This document shows positions 1 through 13,100 of a stretch of DNA of 64,000 nt, in pieces. The notes beneath the pieces are model-generated. The model made no database searches. It was not told where the DNA came from and saw only the letters and a program-made list of their open reading frames with translations. This stretch comes from Allantophomopsis cytisporea. Lineage: Eukaryota; Ascomycota; Leotiomycetes; Phacidiales; Phacidiaceae. Within the stretch, counting starts at the first letter, position 1. Each line of letters opens with the position of its first letter. The stretch spans positions 372,001 to 436,000 of the forward strand of contig CP103025.1 in NCBI GenBank assembly GCA_024752435.1, in the 5' to 3' direction. Position numbers and translations under genes: made by a program.

Positions 1-1
1 C

Positions 2-1019
2 AACGCTGCTGCGGAGGTCACGAATGAGTATAATTTGCTCAACGATTTTCTAAATAATAGTTTGATGGACGACGGTGCGCTGATATCCGATGAACAATCG
101 AACTTCTACACCGAACCCTCCAACACAATGCTTCCTGGAGGCTCCAACAATCGCCAAGGGCAGACTGGCACACAGCAGACATCAAATACTGGAGGAAACA
201 ATGCTACGGGCATGGGCATTTCTAGACCTGCGAGCACAATGCCCCCGACAGACAAAGCGCGAGATTATTACCTACAAGCTGCGGATCCGACAGGCAACGA
301 TGCCCCAGAGGAGCGCATGCAACGATTATTGAGAGCAAAGTACGACGCCGGTATGCTGAAGCCTTTCAATTATGTGAAGGGGTACGCGCGATTGTCTGCT
401 TATATGGATGGGCACATAAACCCTACCTCCAAACAAAAGATTCTTCGTCAACTCGATCGCTTCAGACCGAAATTCCGAGAAAAAGTCCAAGCTTTAACCG
501 ACATCGAATTAATCTATGTGGAGATGTGGTTCGAGAGGACTCTTATGGAATATGATCGTGTTTTTGCTAGCATGGCTATCCCAGCGTGTTGTTGGAGGCG
601 CACTGGCGAAATATTCAGAGGAAACAAGGAGATGGCAGAATTGATTCATGTGCCCATTGAGCAGCTTCGAGACGTATGTTCAAATAGCTTCCCCGTATTG
701 ATAAACCACTAAGATTGTCCAGGGTAAAATTTCGATTCACGAGATCCTTTCTGAAGAATCCCTGGTCAATTATTGGGAGAAATTCGGTGCGATTGCATTC
801 GATCAAACCCAGAAAGCGCTCCTTACAAGCTGTGTATTAAAAACACCCGATGATCGTTCAAAGGATCCGACAATTAAATGCTGTTTCTCCTTCACCATCA
901 GAAGAGATGATCATAAGATGTATGTTTCCGTCAACTGCTTCATTTTTACATACTAACATGGTATTAGACCCTCATTGATTGTGGGCAACTTCCTACCACA
1001 GGAGCCGGTGAGACGTTGA
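2..1019 (+). CDS. ert1: Transcription activator of gluconeogenesis Ert1/AcuK, 3' part
   Basis: The gene runs in from before the window, so the N-terminal Zn2Cys6 cluster expected for this family is not visible. Exons are 2-673, 723-919 and 968-1019, with introns GTATGT..CAG and GTATGT..TAG; the second contains a TACTAAC branch site. About 306 residues are visible. A Gln/Asn/Ser/Thr-rich linker is followed by a conserved C-terminal PAS-like region (from about residue 90) that includes KISIHEIL, a CCFSFTIRRDDHK block and a closing IVGNFLPQEP. I recognise this C-terminus as Ert1/AcuK rather than the partner AcuM/Rds2. The family activates gluconeogenic genes such as PEP carboxykinase and fructose-1,6-bisphosphatase on non-fermentable carbon, acting in the nucleus. 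The missing 5' end is due only to the window edge. Confidence 0.85.
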
Positions 1020-1356
1020 TCACTCCTGGCAGGTTTGTATTAAAGGGAACGCGTATATATGGTGTTTGGGTATGGTGGAAGTCTGTATTTGGAGTTGGCG
1101 TAAACTGGAATTTTTTCTTCTCGGGTTTTGGATGGAATTTTTAAAATCGTAAGCAAGCTATTGCGAAGTGCAGTTTCATCGTTCCAGAAGCATAAGTTTC
1201 GTCAAATCAATGTATTCTGTTGTTGTCTCTTCCCTCTCGTCCTCTCGTAAGTGCTGTTTCTGAACTAGTCCCACTATAAATTGCCTCCAACGGCAGTACA
1301 ACACCTCACGCACAGCAGCTCAATACCACCACGAGGATTGTACGAAACTAGACAAG
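1020..1356. other. Intergenic, ert1 to spo22
   Basis: This 337 bp stretch lies between two genes on the same strand. It must hold the ert1 3' untranslated region and the spo22 promoter. T-rich and C/T-rich stretches occur, but no specific element can be named. Confidence 0.6.
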
Positions 1357-4300
1357 ATGCCTCCAGGCGCGTCTTCTAGACATTCTGAGAGAGAAAAACG
1401 CGTCGAATTAAAGCTTTGTAAGTATTAAGAAATAGATATTTGCGATAGGTATTATATTGATGCCCGTCTAGCTTTCGCTGTAGAGCTTCAACACCAAATA
1501 GCCAGCTTAAAAGTCGAAGCAGCGTCGAAGAAAACCCTTCACAATATCGAGAAACAGGTGGCGACCTTTCCAAGTAACGTTGGCAGCCTTTCTGTGACGA
1601 AATGTGCCGAGATCGATGCCGTTGCCACCGCTCTATGGAATCTATGCACACGAATTCGAAGAGACCAAAACCTGGATGAGAATGGCGATGATGCGCACAT
1701 AGTATTCGCCGAAACAGTGCTTTTAGCTAAGGCCTTTTCGTTCCTTCTACTTGATTGTGCACGTTGCTATGATCAATGTAACCTTTCCGACGTGGCACGG
1801 CTAATGAAGATTGCTCTAAGAACTGCAAAAACTTCGATGAGTATGGCATGCACTTTACAGAAACTGCTCAAGGTGTCTGATTTGTTCTAGATCATGAGAG
1901 GTATGATGTTACGATGAGAGTACTGGAAAGAGCGTCGGGCTATGAACAAATGCTTAAGACGCCTGAAAAGCAACTCTCACCAGAAGAGGCAGAAACTTAT
2001 GCGCAATTGGTCTCAGAATATTACGTCCTTAGGACAGCATTAGTATGTATGATTACACGTGTGGCGGACCTCTTTAACCTCTTATCAGGCTTGGCGTCAA
2101 GATAAATTCGATATTGCGGAGCACATGTTCACTAAAGTCAAAGCCCTTGATCCTATAACGACCGAAAACCTTGCCGATACCCTTTTCGAGATGGGGAAAG
2201 ATTTGTTGAAGAAGAAGCAATACGAAATGGCTGTCAAGTGGTTAGACCGAGCTTCTGAAATGCTTGCGACTCAGGAGCTGGACAAGTTGAGTATGGAAGC
2301 ATCAGAACTTCGAATCAGTATTCTCCAGTGCACCGTCGACGCTCTTATCAAGCTTCAAGATGAAGGAGCTTTGGATAGAGCACGTCATATCGTCTCGCTG
2401 CTGTCCAGTGAGATCGGAGACAAGTTACTTGTACTACTTCTCAAGCTCGAGATATTGTCGTCAAGTATCAACGAAGAGTTCGATGACGATGCTTATTATG
2501 ATGTACTTCGTCGAATCATGCGATCTGTCACTTTATCAAAGGAGAATTTCAAACTTGTCATGAATCATATTCGGAAGTTACACGATAGAAGCTCAAGTTT
2601 GGCATGCAGCGCAGTGGATGAGTTCCTCGTTGAAAGGATACTGGAAGAAAACAATCTCGATTGGACGGAGAGAGTGGTAATTTCTCGAATCCTGATGATA
2701 ACAAGCCAGACACCAGACAATACGAGTTTGGTACACAAGCTTTACAATATGTTTGAACAGGTGGCTGTGAGGTCGAGGACCCCCTTCGGTGTGGACGTCA
2801 CACACGCAGCGCATATGGTATGATCTGCTACTTTCGCAAAGAGGCAGCTAACACCAGATAGTTATTGTGGAAGAAGATTGAGACGGCTATGTCACATAAT
2901 CAGTATGAGACGGCCCAGCTATGGTGTCAGTTAGCCTTACATCGTATCTTTGAGAGAGCTGGGGACATGAACATCGCTAAAATTACAAGGTACGTTGACT
3001 CCAAAATCATGAATAGAATCTTGCTTAACTCCCTAGAAAACTTCTCATGTGTGTCATTGCCCAAAAAGACATTGCATCTGCCCATGAAATCTTCAGCAAA
3101 ATGTCGAAAGAATCCCAGGATGCGCCATTGACCCGGTTCTTGATGTTTAAGATCGCTATCAGAGAGCAACAAACAGAACTCGCCTCAGAGTGTTTGATGA
3201 AGTTATATGACAATATGGAATCGGACAGCTCGATCTTTTTTGCTTGCGTTATGGATGCACAACAAGCTGGTGACACTCCGCAAGCCGTTGCAGCTTTACA
3301 ACTCGTACTTCAGAAAACGGAGCTGCGTCCGCCCAATGAAATTCACGTGCCAGCACTGGTGAGGTGTACTTTAAGGTTGCTTGTCTTAAAGCTTGCAGAG
3401 CAGGAGTCCGATTTGACGACTACTATAGTCGAGATCTGCACACTTTTTGAAACAGGTCAGATAGCATATCGCTATCTAAGTATTATACTGATTGTTGACT
3501 TTCTGTAGCTGTTTCATATGCGCAAAGATCTCTATCATCCTTGTCAATGCCGAAGCAATTCACGGTTGAAGAACTGACCTTTTTCGCTAAAAATGCCTAC
3601 GGTCTTGCAATGAAACACAGCAGTGATTGGGCGCCATACCTTGTTCTGCGCATGACAAAATGTTGCAAGACAATTATCACAATGATACCACACGATATTA
3701 ATGAGATTACTGGTGCTGATCTTGCAGTACGGCTGATGAGTTGTGATTTCCTAGCTTCACTACTGTTGGTTGCCATGGCTCGCTCAGAAGACAATATCGA
3801 AGTCCAACTTGACAACTACCTAGATCTACGTCAACACATCAGAAGCTTTGACGAAAGGTTGGAGCAGAGACTAATAATGGTTGAAGATGTTGTGAAGCAA
3901 GATCTACTGGAAAAACTTGGCGTTCTCCTCGCTTGGGAATTTGAAGCAGCTATACATCTTAAACAATGGGAGAATTTGAAAGAGATTGTGATGAGAGCAG
4001 AGATTTGCAAGAGAGTTCATCCTTACGAGATTATGGCGGATTGTATACTATGCTCCGATGCCTCAAACCCTGGTATGTTGGAAGCACCTACACATGGTAT
4101 CTGACTTGCTGATTACCTTAGTCAAAATCGCCACATTGAAGAGCATTGTGAATGAAGTTTGGGAAATTGATACACTTGATACAACAAAATTATCGAGATA
4201 TCTTCGCGTTCTTTTCCAACTTTCGGTGAGTGAGAACGATCTGGTTGCGGAAGAGTTACTTCATCAGGTGACGGGGCTTGCGCGTGCAGCTGGAGAGGTA

Positions 4301-4558
4301 TGTATCTGGACATAATTTAGTTGAACTGCAGAGGCTAATCAAAAAAAGGGAGCTCAAATATACCCTGAGGAGGAACTTGAATGGATAGCGACAGTGGCTT
4401 TCAATCGTGCGGTTGATTTCTACGTCCTCGAGGACGATGATTCTTGCAAGAGATGGGCGGAAAAGGCTTTGAATATCGCAGCTTGCTGTATGGACAATGG
4501 AAATCTGCAAAATGCATTGCAAGAACGGTTCTTGGGGCTCAAATTCGAGTCTTCATAG
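1357..4558 (+). CDS. spo22: Meiosis protein Spo22/Zip4
   Basis: Nine exons join in phase: 1357-1417, 1472-1840, 1891-2042, 2089-2817, 2862-2989, 3037-3455, 3509-4072, 4122-4297 and 4349-4558, giving 935 residues. All introns are 44-54 nt and GT-AG. The third exon depends on a GTATGG donor at 1841; without it the frame stops at 1888. The protein is almost wholly alpha-helical with TPR-like repeats, as in the SPO22 family (Pfam Spo22), and the stretch joined across 2989/3037 (KLLMCVIAQKDIASAHEIF) is typical of it. In yeast and plants Zip4/Spo22 acts on meiotic chromosomes as a scaffold for synaptonemal-complex and class I crossover (ZMM) proteins. The start was chosen because it opens an in-phase first exon. 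Exon boundaries are predictions. Confidence 0.82.
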
Positions 4559-4740
4559 AGGGTATGACCTACCATCAGACTAGCTAGAAGGAGGTGCTGT
4601 CAGTAAGAACATAGGTTATTCTCGGTTCAGTGAAGTGCAAACTTTTTCATCTTGCAAGTATAAGATAGCAGAGATTTCGCTTGTTTTTAACCATCAAAGT
4701 TGAATTCATAACAAATTTTAATCGCTATCAAGCAAAATAG

Positions 4741-5405
4741 CTAATATTTCCCGCTCAGCTTGACCAGTCCAGCAGCCTCGTTCTCCTTCTTGCTCTTCTG
4801 GCTCCACTCTGGTGCCTCATCCTTCCCTTCATCTTCCAACTTATCACCTTCCTCTTTAGTATGATGCACAGTTTTAGGATCATGTTCAGCAGGCGAGTAG
4901 ATCGTGTATAGAATCTATCCCTATTAGCTTTCAAAAAGTACTTCACTATCACCTGCCGTTGCTTCAGTCTTACTAAAGGAGTAGAGCCGGTATTGACAAA
5001 CTGATGCTGTGTACCCGCTGGAACAACCATCAAATCTCCCGCCTTGACATCCTGATCCTTGCCGTTGATGGTGGCCTTTCCTTTTCCGCTTGTGAAGGTC
5101 AATGCTTGATCAACTGTGTGTACCTCATCGCCGATATCCCCGCCTACCGGCACTGTCATCAGCACCACTTGGGAGTACAGCCCTGTCCACAACACCTTAC
5201 GAAATTCCGCGGATGTTGAGGGCAGTGTTGTTGCCATGTTGGGGAAGTAGGCCATCTCGTGAGCTGGCGGTTGGGACTTCGAAGCCATTTTTGAGGTTGT
5301 GTGTAGCTTTTTGCTTGATATTGGAATTTGTCTGGTGGAGTTGATAGCGATCACTGGGTACTTGAATGGCTGTCGTAGGACGCGTGGGAGAGTGTTTCGA
5401 AACAT
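4741..5405 (-). CDS. Small cupin-domain protein, possibly mitochondrial
   Basis: Two exons (5405-4974 and 4914-4741) flank a 59 nt intron and encode 201 residues. The C-terminus is only sensible when spliced; reading through the intron gives an arginine-rich nonsense tail. Residues 1-45 are Arg/Ser/Thr-rich with few acids, like a mitochondrial presequence, and Met40 is an alternative start. A single cupin barrel follows. Motif 1 reads GDEVHTVDQ with only one of the usual HxH histidines, and motif 2 (GDLMVVPAGTQHQFVNTG) is canonical. The tail is rich in Lys/Glu. Such small cupins are common in fungi and bacteria but have no settled substrate, so function is unknown. The gene converges on spo22 (182 bp gap) and diverges from cox11. 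Confidence 0.8.
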
Positions 5406-6247
5406 TTGATATGTATTTCAAGTCAAGGGGATCTATGCAGATAGCAATTGTTTACGACATATATATTGTGCCGACTGTTGATGATTACTACAATAATATG
5501 CGGAAGACATCCAATGTTGATGGATTATCATGACATCACCTACATGGATGACGTTCCCCGCATGATTAATCTTATGATTCTAGATGGTCATTCGTCAATT
5601 CACCTTTTAGCTATATCCTTTCTTTCTTTTATTCATGTGAACGCATGTGTCCTGTTTCCATCAATCGCGGGTACCTGGATGAGCCATCGATGAGCGTTGT
5701 GTAGTCTCCTCATGTGACTGGTTAATCTCTGAGTGACGCTTGCATCTCAGAATTATCTCAGTGTTCTGAAGGTCAATAAAACCACTTGGTTTGGTTATCA
5801 GATAGAAAAACTACTACGTATGTGACGCCTCAGCTTTCAGAACGTTATGACAGAACATCAATTCCCAAGACTTGATTGAGCATATCAACTCGATTTCCGT
5901 GGCTTCCGCTTCCCAATATTCCTTGTCAGGTCAACGCATCATGCGGTTTTGAAATAGCACAACGCACAAGCAATCGATAACAACGAGCATGATTCTAGGA
6001 TTGGCTACTAGCCCCTCACGAGTACAACATCATGCGTAGAGATACGATGGCTCGAGCTTCAATAGAGAGGAGTTTCCATGTGTAAACTTGCTCAAAATAT
6101 CTCCAGTATAAACCCCACATCGAAGTTACTGAATTATGTCCGAGAGTCCCTGGAAAAGTCCGTGTAAAAGTTATTCCGTCCCGACAGCGCTCGGCGGCCT
6201 CATATCCAAAAAGTCCATGACGAACCACTTCTCCAGTTCTCGCCAAA
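5406..6247. other. Divergent intergenic region, cupin and cox11
   Basis: This 842 bp region separates the start codons of two genes reading outward and must contain both promoters. It is moderately AT-rich. I see no RNA gene or repeat, and no coding frame worth keeping. Confidence 0.55.
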
Positions 6248-7206
6248 ATGAACAGAATAACGACGTTGGTTACCAGATTGGGATCGAAGGAGATACCATG
6301 GGTTAGCTCCTCATGTGTACGAGCTTCCCGGCCACAAATTGCGAGCCAATCGCCCATCCGATTCATTTCGAATTCATCGAAATCACGCTCGAATGTCGCT
6401 CCCACAATGGAAGAGCTGCGAAGGCCTTTCAAGGAGAAGAACATCTCGACCTTGTATGCATTTCTCACCCAAAAATGATTGAGACAACACTAATATGTCA
6501 GGTAGATACTATACTATCAGTATTATCCTCGGAACAGTGGCGTTCTCTTACGGTTCGGTACCTTTCTATAAAATGGTACGATAATATTCCAAGATGATAC
6601 GCTGAGGGTGTCTTCAATGCAATGCCGACTCTGACGCTATATAGATTTGCCAAACAATAGGCTGGGGAGGCCAACCCATCAAGTCCGCCGCTCATGGTGG
6701 CGGCGCTGCCGATGGTGACCCTTCTGAGCGCGTCAGACCTGTTACTTCCGCGAAGCGCATCCGCATCACCTTCAATGGCTCCGTTTCTGACGTCCTTCCT
6801 TGGAAATTCACACCCCAGCAGCGCGAAGTCAGGGTTTTACCTGGCGAGACGGCCCTGGCTTTCTATACAGCTACCAACAAGTCGGATGATGATATTATTG
6901 GGGTTGCTACCTACAGTGTCACACCAGGTCAGGTTGCGCCATATTTCTCCAAGATCCAGTGTTTCTGCTTTGAGGAGCAAAGATTAAATGCTGGTGAGAC
7001 GGTTGATATGCCTGTCTTCTTTTATATCGACCCGGACTTTGTCAATGATCCGAGCATGACGGGTATTGAGCAGGTTACTTTGAGTTACACATTTTTCAGT
7101 GAGTGGATGGTTCACCTAATGCTATGGAGTATATTGCTAACTATGTACTGCAGAAGCTAGATATGATCATAATGGTCAGCTCAAAGCTATGCCAATGGGC
7201 ATTTAG
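6248..7206 (+). CDS. cox11: Cytochrome c oxidase assembly protein Cox11
   Basis: Four exons (6248-6453, 6506-6575, 6645-7098, 7154-7206) encode 260 residues. The first 30 residues look like a mitochondrial targeting sequence. One transmembrane segment follows (TISIILGTVAFSYGSVPFY, about residues 72-90), then the Cox11 beta-sandwich facing the intermembrane space. The copper-binding CFCF motif is present (KIQCFCFEEQ, about residue 200), as are the family signatures GWGGQP, LPWKFTPQQREV and SYTFFKARYD. Cox11 delivers copper to the CuB site of Cox1 during complex IV assembly. The second exon (70 nt, mostly the membrane segment) is easy to miss: without it the upstream frame ends early and the gene looks truncated. 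It converges on the permease gene. Confidence 0.93.
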
Positions 7207-7941
7207 AAGCATTGTCGGTGTTGAATTTGTGCATGTATCATAGGATTTTCGTAACTCGCATGCTTGGTGTTAGGAGTTAGGGTTACTCAATGTGACACAC
7301 CTTGGAATTTGAAAGACCACTATGTATTCTCTACTTTACCATTAAATCGTACAAAGCTGTCCATGCATCCTTAATTGTAATGCAATCTCGGAAAATCTCA
7401 AGTGTGTTCCTCTATCTCTTGTACCGAGATTGCTAAGGCTGCATTTCTGCGAGAACTTAAAGCCAATCTGACAACATACAAAACATGTAAGTCCAAGTAA
7501 GCAAGGCCAGCATAGTCTGACTACCTGCATTTATTTCTATAGCTTTCGCAGGTGTGCTTTCCAGCACAATCCAGGCGCTAGGGCCGACTTCTGTTGCACA
7601 TCTTACAGCTAAGCTGCAAATGGGATTCTTTACGCTTCTTCTCGTAGCTTCCTCTGTATAACCCATTAAACTAATCTCTATCTGATATAGTAAGCTCGGG
7701 CAAGGTTGGTAGGAAGTTTGATCGTCGACTGGACATGCTTTTATACGCAGGAAAGTAATATATATAAGGTCACAAAGGGGTAAAAAATGTAGATAACATT
7801 AGCTCATCAACCAAAGGGTATAGACTAATGTTGTAATGTTGAACGAGGTTAATTTGATGACTTGAGCAAAGACATAAGAGTAATTATAGTAAACACGTAA
7901 AATATTAAATTGAACTGTTGCACTTGTTTCAAGATTTGACT
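7207..7941. other. Convergent intergenic region, cox11 and permease
   Basis: These 735 bp between two 3' ends contain AT-rich DNA. A weak minus-strand reading at 7666-7457 has no homology I recognise. No RNA or repeat is seen. Confidence 0.5.
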
Positions 7942-10105
7942 TTACTTCTCACTAATGCTCGCTCTCTTAGGTTCTTCTGACGAAATTTTCGTCTCGACTT
8001 TTTGTCCAAGAACATCGTGCTGTTCGTCCCAAGCACCAACCTCAGCTGTAGGGACCTTGACCAAACGATGAACCATCGAGGTCTCTCCCTCGAGGATGAC
8101 CAATTCATGTCTGATGACATAATGTCCAAAATACGGAAGGGCGTAGATCCACAAATAATAATAAACCCCACAGATACCTAGTCTATTCACATAAGGTAAG
8201 TATTCGGAAGTCAAAAATTGATGATGAGTAACTCACATTCCGAGGCCAACAGCACAGTATGTAGCATACCAGAAACTCACATCGCCACCATTCCTTCCAC
8301 TTGGCGGCGGGTACCAAGGCATCACCAGCAAGAAAACGTTCACCGCGAGCGAAAACAAGATCGCGATATTCCAAGCCCTGTAGGTCTCCTCCTGCTCAAC
8401 ACCAGCCAACTTTCTTCTTCGCCTGATCAACACAAGTCCACAGGTCGTTGCAAAGAGGAAGACGTTTCCGGGATAACTCTGTAAATCAACGATGAAGTCG
8501 AATGCGTCTCCTGCCGGGGGAGCGACAATCATCAAGACCGTCAGACCCCATTTCAAGATATATGGTGCCAGAGGAGTTCCGAAAGGCTTCGTAGATGCCC
8601 AAACTTTCGGATACGGCAAGACTCCTTGTCGACCACATTCGCGGATTATACGTGAGGAACCGATGATGACAGCAGTTATGTTTCCGAACGCGCTGAGAGC
8701 GATGAAGAAGTTGAGAGCTTTAGCGGAACTGCCTTTACCAAAGACAGCCTGGAAAAATAGGGAGGCGGCAAGTTCACTTGATTCTTTAAGATCGGCTTTT
8801 GGAACTAGGATAGGGAGTTAGCAGTATTAAAGAGAAAGAAACTACGGAGTGCCTACCTGCTGCAAAATAAGCAATGTTGACGAGTAGGTAGAGAATCGCT
8901 ACTACCAGGAGAGAGGCTGGAGCCGTACGCTTGAGGACCTTCATAGGATTCTATTGAGGGTCAGCAAGTGTATAATACTCAAGGCTGCCTGAGCGAACTG
9001 ACTTTGACTTCGTTGATCACATTGAAAGCATTTGTGTAACCTGCATAAGCGAAGTTGACCTTGACCAGCGCATTAGAAAGGCCATAGCCACTTGCTGTAC
9101 CACTTCCTTCAAAGGAATTTCGGAAATTTGCGGTAGGATCGGACACACGGGTGTGTCCTCCAAGAACGACAAAACCAGTAGTGCTAATACTATAAAATCA
9201 AATTCAGTTTTTGAAACATGAATAATTGAGGAAATTAAGTGGCGTACAATACAAGCAAGATGATCTTGATAACACCGACCGCATTGGTCATTTTCAAAGA
9301 CCATCTGGTGCTGAAGATTATCACTATTAACGTCAGAAGGTAATTCCCAAGAACCAAGAGGATTGAAATATACATAAGGTGATAAAGGTGATGCATCCAA
9401 CGGCAAGTCCTTTGAGTTCCCAATCAGTAGGAGAATGTCCTTCAGTAGCAAATAGATATTGTGCCATAACTACCAAGTGTTAGTTGATATCGCGAAATTC
9501 TTACTATTGTTATTCCCAAAGTTGACTGACCGATGCAGTTACTGCTACTGAAAGACAATAGAACGGACTGCACAGCAAATGCTGTTGGCAGCAAGTATTT
9601 TGGCCTTGGATAAGCCTGCTCCAGATATACTACTTCCGCACCGGATCGATTGGGGAAGTAACTAGCCAATTCCATGTAGATACTCAGTTGAGCAACACCA
9701 ATAATCCATCCTACGACCCAAAAGATCAGACTCAAGCCTATAGATCCTACACCACTCAATATTGATGCAGCTGTGATGTATTAGTCAGTGTGAGTCTCTT
9801 GGAGAACTTATCGCCAACTCACGGGTAGAAAATACTCCTGTGCCAATCATCTGCCCAATATTCAAAAAGATCGTTGTGAAGCTTGTAACCTCCAATCCCA
9901 GCGAAGAGATACCCTCAACCGGCGCACCCGAAGCTTCCTGATATGAAGGTTTGGAGCCATTGCCGCCATACTCTTGGATGAATTCGAGAGTGCCGACGAC
10001 TTTCACGTCTTCGACGGGATGGTGGCTGACAGACACGGAAGGATTGATCGAAGCTGACTCTCTCATCATGTTGGCAACAACGCCGATAGAGTATGCGAGC
10101 TTCAA
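7942..10105 (-). CDS. mup1: High-affinity methionine permease (MUP1-like, APC/LAT family)
   Basis: Eight exons join in phase on the minus strand: 10105-9823, 9770-9531, 9469-9374, 9323-9248, 9189-9003, 8950-8857, 8804-8237 and 8182-7942, giving 594 residues. Introns are 50-61 nt. After a hydrophilic N-terminus (about 75 residues) comes the APC signature IGQMIGTGVFSTPASILSGVGS and then roughly twelve membrane segments. FISTTGFVVLGGHTRV and NFAYAGYTNAFNVINEVKNP are typical of the MUP1/MUP3 branch, which imports methionine and some cysteine across the plasma membrane. The C-terminal tail is Lys/Glu/Ser-rich, as expected for endocytosis control. Met13/14 are alternative starts. Substrate is inferred from family resemblance only. 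Confidence 0.85.
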
Positions 10106-13100
10106 AGAGAGATAGACTCATTGAACTTCATGGAGGTTTTAGACCGAGAAGTAATGCCCTTTACATAGGAAGGGCTCCAGAAACAGAACATATTACATAG
10201 GCCTAGACTTGATGTCGTACCAACCCACCAACCTTGCGACATATCCCACCGTTGATACATATAGCCGATACCAAGAAGCTTAAGCTTTATCTATTGATTC
10301 GCTGATTCTAATTCAAATTCCGCCATCTGCATAGAAATAACCATCGATCTCAGAATAAAGAACAAAACTCATGCTCCGTGCCTATGTCAAGAACTACGGT
10401 AAGCCGCGCGTTGCTCCGTGAAGCGTTGCAATGAGCTATCTCAAATTAACTTGGCACTCCACCTGTATGCATTAAGATTCAACAGCTCGACCCATAAAAG
10501 TAGGTTACCGAGTGGGGGAACTAATATGAGGTTCAACAAACATATCCCCCTTGTCGAGCGACTAGAAACTATCTCTTAACTTTTTCAAATAAACAAGCAT
10601 AATCATATGCAACATGTGAGTAATGACACCTTCTCTACAGGTATCTGGCATTTTCTTTTTGTTTGCTTTTTTTCTTCTATCTTTAATCTCGCAAGATTGA
10701 CGGATTGTATGACAATTCTAAGAGCAGATTGAGTGTTGATATGGCGTTATCGGTTGTTTCGTGGCAAAAGCGATAATGAAGTATTATCTTGTTATCACTG
10801 GTTGTCGTCATTTTATGCTTGTACTTCGTGATATTCGCGTACAAAATGACATGTTCCGTGCCGAGATGGCGGGGAAGTCAAAAATCGCACAAGCCTGTGC
10901 GCAGTCCAGAGCTGTACTGTGTATAATCCCCTTCAATTTTATGTGTTATCATGTAGAACCAATATAAAGATCTACTCAGAACACGTTCGAAGGCGTCGAC
11001 CCAATTCCTTGATACCCCTCTTCAAAAAATGGCAAGATTGAAAAGTCACCCAAAACTCTACATTCTCACTCTCTAAGATGGTAGCAATCCAGATCAGAGC
11101 ATGGCGGCGACAAGAAGCCTTGGCTCTACTCGAAGAGATTTGTTTCTCTCAAACCTGCTGGTAACTTTGGCGAGCTATCGCAGATGATTATCTAGCCTGA
11201 AGGTGCAACGGAGTTGATTTTCTTCAGCAATGCAGGTTGATTCAACGCCTTATCTCATGCTGTCAAGAAAACCAGGGTCTTCAAGATCCCATGTTGTATA
11301 TGTGTTAGGTAACACTGCGGGTCGCAGCATGCTACCTATACCATCAAACTTTGTGGCGAAGTTTCTTGACTGTGCTGTTGTCCTTGATGTAAACCTTCTT
11401 GCACTTGAAGACAGTAAATCGTGTATTTGCGGCAAATGGCGTAATGGCATACCAGCAAAGTTATGTAAGACAAAATATGGTCTTTTGATTTGCAAGGATA
11501 CTCCAGTACTGTTTTCTGTTATGTGAATTGTGCGGTATCCGCCGAGCATTATGGCCGTATGGCTAGACTCTTTGAGCAACTGATAATGAATGCGGGGTGT
11601 TATTTACCTGTCGAAGTCCGATGAACGAATCAGAGCCAAATTAAATACCTTACTATTTCCCTTGAGAATAGGCGGAAAACGACGTTCCACATTATTGGTA
11701 ACACTATCTTCGGGCATGACAAAACGGCATCCCTTGTTCCCACTGTCAAATATCCTGCACATAGTAGATCAAACTACCGGTCTACCTCCGGGTGGGATAG
11801 CACAGCTAACTCAGAGGTCGAAGATAATAACGATGATATAGGGTATACTGTATAATGCTACGGAGAAATGAAGAAAGAGCGTAAAGCTGGTTGGACCATG
11901 GATGCAAGAGCTGCTAGGAAAGAGAAGAAAGATTTGTTAAGTTGCATTTGATCTAATATTACGCATTTACGCATACTTACAGCATTCAGAGTATCTGCGT
12001 CAACACTCCAAAGGTTCCCTTGCAGTAAACTGTTTATGCTGCTTGATGAAGACCACAAAAATATGCCGTCCTAAAGTAGATGGAGTGGATAGTCAGAGAT
12101 GCAAATCGCCACAAATGGTACTAAAATCTCTTTCACGAGCTCCAGTTATGATCGTTTGTCCACAGTGATTGGTTTACTTAGCAGTTCCATACGGCCCCTT
12201 GTTTAAAAGACCCGCTTGTCATAAAGTTGTAGATGGCTGGACGTTTGATATCAGTACCGTAAGGGAGCTCCGGGAAGATGTCATCTAAAGCATTTGCTAA
12301 CCGAATCCATGATGGTCGTAGCTCCTTTCTCTGCATGAGGTTCGTTCTAGCCTCTTTCTTACTAATCATAACTCGAAACCACTACCTTATTATTGGATCA
12401 ATACAACTACAGTCAATGTAAGAAATATGTGAAGTTGAGCTTTGAAGAAACAGAGATATTTCTGTATCGATTAAGCATATCGAGATGTGACCAACAAACA
12501 AGTTTCAACTTGCATCTTGAGCAAATGTGATAAAGTAACATTGCTGTATTTTTATTCTCAAGATATCGAATGCTTGGCATCTTATTCTATCTATACTCCC
12601 CGCACTAGTCAGCACTTTGACACTTGATTTTTCTTCGTTGAAATAGTGTCTAGAGGATCTCAAAGAGTGCTGTTATATCAGCTAATTACCTCTCTCTAGT
12701 CACAATACAAGTGTGATCACATACGACGATAATCATTTATACAAAATTTCGAACTTCCTCAAAGGCCTTGTAGGGGACTTTGTGCTTCTCACAAGTCAGC
12801 GCTTTTCTGGAGAATTTTAAAGGAAGAGAGATGTCCCCAAGGAATATCTCATCATCACCATCTTCAAATTACTAGGAAGAGTTGGTGTCGCCATGGTGTT
12901 CCGCATCGTGGCACCTTAACCTATGTGCAGATTGCAATGGCAAAGCAAGTCGTACTTTTTTATGTCGTAGTCATGGCTTTAATTCTTGCAGATGTTTTAC
13001 TATCTCGATGCCGCTAGTAAGTTTCAGGTTTTTCATCAAACGCTGTTCTTCGTTTCCAACCCAGCGTGAAGCTCAACTCAATTTTTACAGAAGATAGCTA

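Noticed and set aside
6016..6468. 150-codon minus-strand open frame opposite cox11 exon 1
   Set aside because: It overlaps the well-supported Cox11 N-terminus, has no recognisable domain and includes the cox11 promoter; most likely a chance antisense frame.
7457..7666. Minus-strand 69-codon frame with a possible phase-0 intron
   Set aside because: Short, no domain, and the frame is open with or without the supposed intron, so splicing adds no support.
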